Shown here: one piece after another, positions 58,252 to 64,000 of the stretch
Layout of the letters: the number at the start of each line of letters is the position of its first letter
Numbering within the stretch: the first letter of the stretch is position 1
From: Paraspadella gotoi
Lineage: Eukaryota > Chaetognatha
NCBI GenBank assembly: GCA_051294375.1
Contig: CM119266.1
Location: 4,230,931 to 4,294,930 of the forward strand
Length of the DNA stretch: 64,000 nt
Direction of reading: 5' to 3'
The notes under the pieces: generated by a model
Database searches by the model: none
Seen by the model: the letters and a program-made list of their open reading frames with translations, nothing else
Told to the model about the DNA's origin: nothing
Made by a program: the position numbers and the translations under genes

Positions 58252-59087
58252 AAAGCTTGTCAACGAGTCTTCTCTTTTTACTTTTCTTCTCCAGCGACTT
58301 TCGAAAGTTGGAAGGAAAAGTTTTTACAGAATTCGGAACCCAGGAAAATCCCCATCACTAATTCGACGGAAGACAATTGCGGACCTCGAGTGGATTTCTG
58401 GCCGTCTTCCTGTAATTGTGAGCATTATCATTATCATCCTTAGAATCGACATCACCGTCATCATAATCATCATCTTATGTAAAGAAATATTTTTCTATAT
58501 TAAAAAAGTAAAAAAGGAAAAAAGTAAGATCTGTTGAGCAATCTATATATGAAAAAATTTTAAGGTCTTTAGTTAACAATTAGTTACTAAAATATATTTT
58601 GCCTAAGAAAATTTCTTTCCCTACTTGGCCCCTTCATCCAGTTTTATTTATTTTAATTAAGCCTTTTAGCCTTTTAGCTATACAACATATATGGTAATGT
58701 TGATACTGAAGAGACAGTAATTATTGTTATTTGTTAGTGACAGAACTGTTAAATATAAGCAGTCCCTGAGCTTCCGATCAAGCTGTAACACCGTGTTACA
58801 GGCGGCTTAAGCGGCCAGTCCCTCTAAACTGCTAGGCGACCACTGGGTTGGGAGGCGATTGACTTGCACCCTGCACCAATGCCACTGATGAACAGTTGGT
58901 GGATTTTAGTCCATCATAATACTCATTATTAGTTGATTGACCTCGTATAAAAACCCAGTCGTCCAGTAGAAATAGTCTTTGTTCGTTTTCGAAGCCGTCA
59001 AGGCGCCAATCATTTGTTTGCCTGTGACTTTGTCAGCGCCACCGCAGAGGGGCGCTTGTCCGCCTTGACCACTCGGCCACCACCAGC
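46253..59087 (-). CDS. Multi-exon gene, probable extracellular protein (unrecognised, one dermatopontin-like motif)
   Basis: Exons in transcript order: 59087-58942 (first visible), 58409-58282, 58209-58090, 52773-52653, 52504-52309, 51151-51126, 50921-50855, 49626-49546, 49474-49364, optional 49057-49026, 48232-48124, 47877-47780, 47580-47499, 46729-46646, 46313-46253. With the optional exon skipped all junctions are in phase; AATAAA follows at 46233-46238. The first exon reads WWWPSGQGGQAPLCGG and YFYWTTGFLYE. The third has FKCP..G and EDRERQVKC, which fits the EDR-x-W-x-F-x-C motif of dermatopontin except for the two aromatics. Paired Cys and Asn-x-Ser/Thr sites suggest secretion. The donor at 52308 is GC and at 58941 GTCAAT. 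No signal peptide is found; the 5' end is missing or lies beyond the duplication. Exon structure is moderately secure, the function is unknown. Confidence 0.55.
47170..47460 (-). mobile_element. Probable tRNA-derived SINE
   Basis: On the minus strand a tRNA-like head reads CAGTGGCTCATTCATTAAAG (A-box-like) and, about 30 bases on, GGGTTCAATCTC (B-box-like), followed by an unrelated body. (CTTAAA)n-like repeats lie near the other end (47155-47200). It sits in an intron of the 46-59 kb gene, 40 bases from exon 47580-47499. The A-box match is weak. Confidence 0.4.
49845..50005. repeat. ~27-bp tandem repeat (TGATGCGATGATAATCATT)
   Basis: Five to six degenerate units of ATTGATGCGATGATAACCA / ACTGATGTGATGATAATC. 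Intronic in the 46-59 kb gene. Confidence 0.7.
50682..51066. repeat. Two copies of a GC-rich hairpin
   Basis: AGCCAGGACGGGCTT..CCCGTCTGGCT occurs at 50682-50710 and again at 51035-51065, each an imperfect palindrome of about 30 nt that stands out in AT-rich intron. The second copy directly follows a segment (50983-51030) related to 53390-53450 (AAGCGTGACGCC ... GTCACAAA). It could be the structured end of a small transposon. Confidence 0.7.
51247..52040. mobile_element. Full-length non-autonomous element with TIRs and TA target duplication
   Basis: 794 bp bounded by TA on both sides. The left end is CAGTGCGTCCCAATGGTACT and the right end reading outward CAGTGTGTCCCAATGGTACT; the ends match for about 23 bp with one mismatch. 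The interior is AT-rich with no transposase frame. TA duplication and TIRs beginning CAGTG fit a Tc1/mariner-type MITE. A partial sister copy lies at 24188. Confidence 0.88.
52880..54370. mobile_element. Degenerate relatives of the 30-31 kb foldback element
   Basis: 52880-52960 and 53660-53800 repeat TATAATTCACTTTGTCGGTC and ATTATGATAAATTATG. 53060-53200 and 53810-54120 carry the TCATTTCCACT and GTGGGTAGGAAAGTGTGTGA sub-repeats, and 54125-54370 is the [14 protein letters not shown] core. The pieces are rearranged, so I give one envelope without exact ends. Confidence 0.65.
53612..53659 (+). pseudogene. 5S rRNA-derived fragment (3' half)
   Basis: TGGCCCTAGTTTGTACTTGA followed by ATTGGTGACCGCCTGGGAAT matches the 3' half of animal 5S rRNA (box C and loop E region). 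It directly abuts the foldback-related repeat starting near 53660. Confidence 0.7.
55187..55310 (+). pseudogene. 5S rRNA pseudogene or 5S-derived SINE head
   Basis: About 124 bases collinear with animal 5S rRNA: ACTACAACCATATCAC, ACACCGGTTC, AGTTAAGCAA (A-box region), TACTTGAATGGGTGACCG (C-box region), CCTGGGTATAGTG. It has enough substitutions to be non-functional. Bordering repeats suggest it is the promoter head of a 5S-derived SINE (SINE3 class) rather than an isolated pseudogene. Confidence 0.8.
55410..55509. other. Assembly gap (100 N)
   Basis: A round-number gap inside a repeated element. A second gap of 25 N lies at 55656-55680. Confidence 1.
55748..56342. mobile_element. ~595-bp palindromic foldback MITE inserted in an (ACAT)n repeat
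   Basis: Ends are inverted: AAGGCGTAGTAAAATT at left against AATTTCAT...ACTACGCCTT at right, and the pairing continues inwards (GAACAAC, CAGATTTGGATTCGTC, CTTCATTAAGTGGGT with their complements) so the whole element is one long imperfect palindrome centred near 56045. (ACAT)n flanks it on both sides (55735-55750 and 56343-56360), which locates the insertion site. No coding capacity. Confidence 0.85.
56367..56401 (+). other. tRNA T-arm-like 3' half with CCA
   Basis: GGCGTGGGTTTGAATCCCAC followed by CGCTGCCACCA folds as a T-arm (GTGGG/CCCAC, loop TTTGAAT) and resembles a class II tRNA 3' end, including an encoded CCA that nuclear tRNA genes normally lack. No matching 5' half is upstream. It marks the left edge of D1; an identical copy marks D2 (61227-61261). 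It could be a reverse-transcribed tRNA end or SINE remnant. Confidence 0.45.
57030..57745. repeat. Two diverged ~230-bp units with a GGCGGT hairpin
   Basis: Units at about 57030-57290 and 57518-57745 each open GTGGCGGTATATT.ACACCGCC (a hairpin) and share TTCAGCC.ATA.CATTGGCT, AGAGAGGGAA.ACACCATCCCA, TTGGCAAAGC and GTAACCGCGCC. They are GC-richer than their surroundings and insert into the AATTATAAGCTTCAATG-type repeat, so probably two copies of a small element. Equivalent units lie at 61890-62150 and 62384-62610. Confidence 0.7.
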
Positions 59088-59159
59088 CTTTTCGACAAAA
59101 GAACAATTATGCATGAGATATTTAACTCATAATAATATAAAAATTATCCATTCATTCAA

Positions 59160-60215
59160 TAATTAATCTATCTTTCATCCGGACTTCGGACAGGCTACTA
59201 TGAGCCTACAATACCCTACATCATAGCCTGTAATAAAATAATAATAATAAAGGAAAATTAAGTAATATTCAAATATGTTATTTGCCACATTTTAATTTTC
59301 ATTCTTAATCTTGAAAAGCTTTCAGGAAAAATTTTACATTCACTGTTTAAGAATTTCCAGTGGTTAATTTTTTGGGCGGGGTTATTACGAGCAACAATAA
59401 TAGAATTTCATTACGCGAAAGAGAAAAACTAACCTTTAACCCTTACCACCCTAAACCATAACTACGTTAACCCTAACTACCCAAACCACCGCAAACCCCA
59501 GAGCACCACTTACCCCTTACCAGCCTAAAACCCTAACCACTAACTACCCCTAACCACTTATAATCCCTAACCTAAAAAAGGTAATGATATATGCGAGTAA
59601 AAAAAAATAAATCAATTTTTGAAAGAATTTGCTTGAAAGAATTGCTGAACTGGGTTTACCCTATGATCGGGCCGCATGTAAGGCCTATGGTGTGGCTTGA
59701 AATGCTGTGTTTGAATAAAAGCTGTTTTTTCAAAATAGGCAAAACAAGCAGCAAGCTTATTGACTTTTTCCTCTAGAGTCTTGATTTGGGCAATCTGGGT
59801 GGGGCAAACTTGTGGAGCAGCTAATATAAGTTTGTGGGGTAACATTCAGGTTCATTCTCTCTACATAACTTGTTTTCCTTATCCGAGTTATTTTTCTCTT
59901 TAGTATCTTTGGCAAGTTTGTTGGCCTCATTTTTGCAATAAGCTATTTCATTGTAACAATTTGGGTTTTCGGGGTTATTCTGGTCTTTCTTCCTGGGCAT
60001 TTGTTCTGTAAGTCTGGTGGTAAGAAAAAGTGCATCCAGTATATTGGTTATATCGGTTATTGGTCGTCTTAGGTTGAAATAAGGTTTGTGATTTGTCGGC
60101 TTTCCTATGATTCGCGAAGACGACGAGCAATACACTCACATTCAACCTTAGACCGACCAATGACCAACAGAGAGACTAAGGAGTCGACAGCCGAGATTGC
60201 TGGTCATTACCTTGT
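59160..60215. other. Inter-duplication region with CCCTAA-like array and gag-like frames
   Basis: 59430-59575 is a degenerate CCCTAAC/ACCCTTACC array resembling decayed telomeric repeat. 59612-60135 holds two overlapping minus-strand frames of 77 and 104 codons; one contains a Cys-rich segment (NPNCYNEIAYCK) loosely like a gag zinc knuckle, and the other a short coiled-coil-like stretch (IKTLEEKVNKLAACFAYF). The evidence is too weak to name a retroelement. Confidence 0.3.
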
Positions 60216-60218
60216 CCA

Positions 60219-60980
60219 TCACGCATAAAACGGGGTAAAACCGAAAAGGAATAGTTTTAACGTTTACCGCGTTGGAATTCGAGATTTCAGTCATCTTTTC
60301 TTCGTTTTATTAATTTTCCCTAAAATTTTTTTTTGTTCGCATACGGAGAATTCAAGAGGATAAAAAGACCTTTCAACTGGTTACTGAAATTTATGGATAT
60401 GTCTCACGGTATGGCCCGCACGAAATGAGAACAGTCTTTTTGAAAATCCTTGAGAACGTATTTAGTTGTTTTTACTTTCCTTTTCGATAAAAATCTGCCT
60501 TTTTATCATAAATTTTAGATTCTATTGATACCGGACTCCAATATTCTGCTGACAATGGTTTTACAGCGGCAACTATACCTTATCAAGACATTTGCTTTGA
60601 AGAAATTTTTGAGAGTCTCTCTTCTTTTCTCTCTCTCACTGTCTCTCTCTCACTCTCTCTCTCTGATTTCATCCTACTCATCTGCTTCATCCTCCTCATC
60701 CTCCTCATTCTTACTAACTCTTTCTTACCATAGAAATGATTTGAATTTAGAATGCAATGTCTAATAAAATAAACCAATCTCGATATTTGTAATAAAAATC
60801 TTTTTATGCAATAGTAATTAGGAATTAATTGTTGGAAAAAAAATTGAGAAAGAAGTTAGAAAAAAATTAAGGAAAAAGAAATTTAAAAAAAAATCTGAAT
60901 TTAAAAAAACGGTAAAGAAGATTCCGAAATCTTTTTGTTTACTCGATTGCGAAAAAATATACCCCGTTTTATGCGTGATG
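60219..60980. mobile_element. Candidate MITE with 21-bp terminal inverted repeats
   Basis: CATCACGCATAAAACGGGGT plus A at 60219-60239 is exactly inverted at 60960-60980. The 760-bp interval is AT-rich with a CT patch (60620-60665) and no transposase. I cannot see a target-site duplication, so the element's outer limits are uncertain. Confidence 0.6.
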
Positions 60981-61226
60981 CATCACCTTAATCATTGTCC
61001 GTCGTTAATAAAACTATTGTCAACCAAACATTTGCCTTCACTTGTTAATTACCCTCGTTATTTGACTAAACGTCGACGATATATATTTTATATTTAGTAT
61101 CATCGTTAGTTATATCGAAACTAACCCGTATTGTTTGGCTTGCAGCCGTGACCAGGGTATAAAAAATTCATTCCAGCCTTTTGACTGTATCTGTGCAGGA
61201 CGTCACCAGCGCTCAAGAAACCCGCG

Positions 61227-63078
61227 GAGGCGTGGGTTTGAATCCCACCGCTGCCACCACAATTAAGTAAATAGACAGATATTTCTAGGCGAAACCAAAG
61301 TGGATTTTATTTCTTCAGAATTTAGACATTAATACAAGAACGGTGTCAATTCTCGAGGCAGAGTGAATCAATACAAGTTGGGTTCCTATTTACAATGCAA
61401 TCGGATCGGAGGTAAGGGTAAAGTTTACAGCCGGAAGAAGCCCATCTGCCCATAGGCCGATGCCATTTGTCTTTCGTCCAATGAGAATGTTCCATTCTAC
61501 TTCCGGCGGAGTTTGCGCGTCGCCGATCCGATTTCGATTCTGGAGTCTTGATTCCGCTGCGATGCTTTTGTAGAAGACGAAAATAGTATTAATAAAAATA
61601 AGGAGAGAGTGAAGAATCGTGATGTTGTAAGAGAAGTAGAAAAGAAGTAAGACGACCTATCTCCTGAACCACTTTTATCAACGCCCGGACCAACTTGACC
61701 TTACGGTCTCGTGCTTTTCCCGGTCAATCTAAGGTCATTGCCAAAGCTAGGGCAAAGTGACCATGGAGAAAGACGGGTACGAAGAAAGAGAAGAGAAGAA
61801 GGGTTTAGAGAGAGATTCGCCTCACTTTAAACAAATTTAAACTACTCAATTATAAGCTTCAATGTTTGCAGAGCAAATTTTCTTAGGCCATGTGGCGGTA
61901 TATTCACACCGCCTTACATCCACCGTCGTTCAGCCAATATCATTGGCTCAGAGAGGGAATACACCATCCCAGGCATTGTGTTCCTTCCACAGTCCTAACG
62001 ACTTCCCTCTGCGTTGGCAAAGCAAGGCCATCCTTGGGTAACCGCGCCTGTGACTGGAGACGTCGCAGAGGGTAAAAAGCCCCAAAAGCCATCAGTGAGA
62101 TTCCCCATCCCATATGGGCATCACAGGCAACCTGGGTGTTGCCGTAAGTAGTGAGCCCTACTATCGAACATGCAACCTTCTAAGGGTACGCTACGAAAAC
62201 CACCTATGCCCTGTCAACTTCGGGGACGCTATAACAAACCCCTATGCCCCTGGGGTACCCTATGACAAACGCCTATGCCCCCACAACTTTGCTCTCTCTC
62301 TCTCTCCCACTATGGTAACAGTCTAATCAGACACCTCTCAGGCCTGGAGAACCTGAGTGATATCTTGGCCCGGGGATCTTGTGGCGGTATATTAACACCG
62401 CCTTACGTACACCATCGTTCAGCCGATACCATTGGCTAAGAGAGGGAACACACCATCCCAAGAGTTGTGTTACATTCAGTCCTAACAACTTTCCTCTGTG
62501 TTGGCAAAGCGAGACCACCCGAGGGTAACCGCGCCAGTAACTGAAGGCGCCAACAGTGAGATGCCCCATCCCAATGGCCAATCAAAGGCAACCCGGCTGT
62601 TGCCATAGCCATACCTTTTTGAAAAAGTATTCAATTTGTCAACTTTTATCAAGCTAGTAGAGTTTTGAGCCATTTTTACTGCAGAATAAGTTACACAAGT
62701 ACCACAGCTATTGAAAAATGAAATTTTTTTTTCATTAATTACTAAAAATCATTATTTATTAAGGTATCTTTTAGGATTTCTTTTGATATGATCTGTTATG
62801 ATCAGAAATTTATTATGACTTATAACCTGATTAGCTACTTACTGCTAAATCATCGAGCATTGTTCGCTCAAACTTATCTTTATGCTTTTGACTAGATTAA
62901 ACTAGTTTTGCACAATTTATCCTCCATAGTAGCCATAGTCTGAGAGTAAATATACCTCGACATGACTGTGATCTTTCCGTCGTGACACTTGACTTGACGC
63001 TCGCGGTCTTCGTCAACGGGATCCGCGTCTTTGACGACCCAATGGACATGATCGTCGCCGGCCGGACATTTGAATCTG

Positions 63079-63113
<35 letters not shown>

Positions 63114-64000
63114 TCAAAAGCTTCGTCAACGGAGTCTTCTCTTTTTACTTTTCTTCTCCAGCGACTTTCGAAAGTTGGAAGGAAAAGTTTTTACAGAATT
63201 CGGAACCCAGGAAAATCCCCATCACTAATTCGACGGAAGACAATTGCGGACCTCGAGTGGATTTCTGGCCGTCTTCCTGTAATTGTGAGCATTATCATTA
63301 TCATCCTTAGAATCGACATCACCGTCATCATAATCATCATCTTATGTAAAGAAATATTTTTCTATATTAAAAAAGTAAAAAAGGAAAAAAGTAAGATCTG
63401 TTGAGCAATCTATATATGAAAAAAATTTTAAGGTCTTTAGTTAACAATTAGTTACTAAAATATATTTTGCCTAAGAAAATTTCTTTTCCCTACTTGGCCC
63501 CTTCATCCAGTTTTATTTATTTTAATTAAGCCTTTTAGCCTTTTAGCTATACAACATATATGGTAATGTTGATACTGAAGAGACAGTAATTATTGTTATT
63601 TGTTAGTGACAGAACTGTTAAATATAAGCAGTCCCTGAGCTTCCGATCAAGCTGTAACACCGTGTTACAGGCGGCTTAAGCGGCCAGTCCCTCTAAACTG
63701 CTAGGCGACCACTGGGTTGGGAGGCGATTGACTTGCACCCTGCACCAATGCCCACTGATGAACAGTTGGTGGATTTTAGTCCATCATAATACTCATTATT
63801 AGTTGATTGACCTCGTATAAAAACCCAGTCGTCCAGTAGAAATAGTCTTTGTTCGTTTTCGAAGCCGTCAAGGCGCCAATCATTTGTTTGCCTGTGACTT
63901 TGTCAGCGCCACCGCAGAGGGGCGCTTGTCCGCCTTGACCACTCGGCCACCACCAGCCTTTTCGACAAAAGAACAATTATGCATGAGATATTTAACTCAT
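61227..64000. repeat. Segmental duplication, copy D2 (runs off the window)
   Basis: The same content and order as D1, including the tRNA-like edge, GGCGGT units, GA tract (63080-63113) and three exons. It continues at least to the window end, so the duplicated block may be longer than 2.77 kb. Confidence 0.9.
62956..63957 (-). CDS. Duplicate of the first three visible exons of the 46-59 kb gene
   Basis: Exons 63957-63812, 63276-63149 and 63075-62956 have exactly the same lengths (146, 128 and 120 bases) and splice sites as 59087-58942, 58409-58282 and 58209-58090, although the introns differ by indels. Either a tandem paralogue whose 3' part is lost, a duplicated exon block within one gene, or an assembly duplicate. 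Equal exon lengths with indels confined to introns argue mildly against pure sequencing noise. Confidence 0.5.

Larger units (their letters stand above)
56367..59130. repeat. Segmental duplication, copy D1
   Basis: Almost identical to 61227-64000 apart from single-base indels mostly in homopolymers. It carries the first three visible exons of the 46-59 kb gene, a GA tract, and two internal repeats. The left edge is sharp, at GAGGCGTGGGTTTGAATCCC in both copies. Confidence 0.9.

Noticed and set aside
58296-58443. Plus-strand exon TFESWKEKFLQNSEPRKIPI after an acceptor-like CTTCTCCAG
   Set aside because: The competing minus-strand exon (58409-58282) is in phase with its neighbours. I kept the minus strand, but this one deserves a transcript check.
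59040-59090. tRNA-Ser/Leu A-box (TGGCCGAGTGGTCAAGGCGG) on the minus strand
   Set aside because: No T-arm or acceptor stem follows, and the stretch lies inside an open exon (WWWPSGQGGQ) with good splice sites.

Overview
This is a window of a draft nuclear genome from an invertebrate animal. It is AT-rich, dense in (GA)n/(CT)n microsatellites, interrupted by N gaps, and its genes have GT..AG introns. A clear Scratch-type zinc-finger gene with a SNAG start fixes the kingdom. Its promoter pairs a TATA box with a TCAGTT initiator at the arthropod spacing, so an arthropod (a crustacean would fit the microsatellite load) is my best guess, but it is inference.

Layout. 0-4.1 kb: an NF-Y/E-box promoter-like cluster, minisatellites, and a ~790-bp inverted repeat ending just upstream of the next promoter. 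4.2-8.8 kb, + strand: two-exon Scratch repressor gene. 9-12 kb: mostly empty, with one short ORF. 12.0-12.6 kb, - strand: acidic, probably two-pass membrane protein. 15.4-16.2 kb: TATA plus four CCAAT boxes, then a near-perfect 84-bp-arm hairpin. 17.8-19.3 kb: uncertain small exons. 22.0-22.4 kb: 24-bp minisatellite. 23.6-30.1 kb, + strand: eight-exon gene encoding an active STK35/PDIK1L-like kinase domain, a ~600-residue Ser/Pro-rich linker and a C-terminal pseudokinase. 30.2-31.7 kb: foldback repeats. 32.3-46.2 kb: a Thr/Ser-rich mucin-like gene (- strand) built from 114-bp repeats and present three times, with shared indels and 25-N gaps that point to assembly inflation. 46.2-59.1 kb, - strand: a multi-exon gene I assembled by splice phase, probably extracellular, with mobile-element and 5S-rRNA-derived insertions in its introns. 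56.4-59.1 kb and 61.2-64 kb: a >2.7-kb near-identical duplication carrying that gene's first visible exons.

The genes are not an operon and I see no functional link between them. The strongest biology is the kinase-pseudokinase fusion, then Scratch with its compact promoter, then the phase-consistent - strand gene with a frame-switching 32-nt exon. Many structural oddities (repeated exon ends, triplicated mucin locus, duplicated 2.7-kb block, perfect hairpin) could be long-read gap-filling artefacts, and they are flagged as such.
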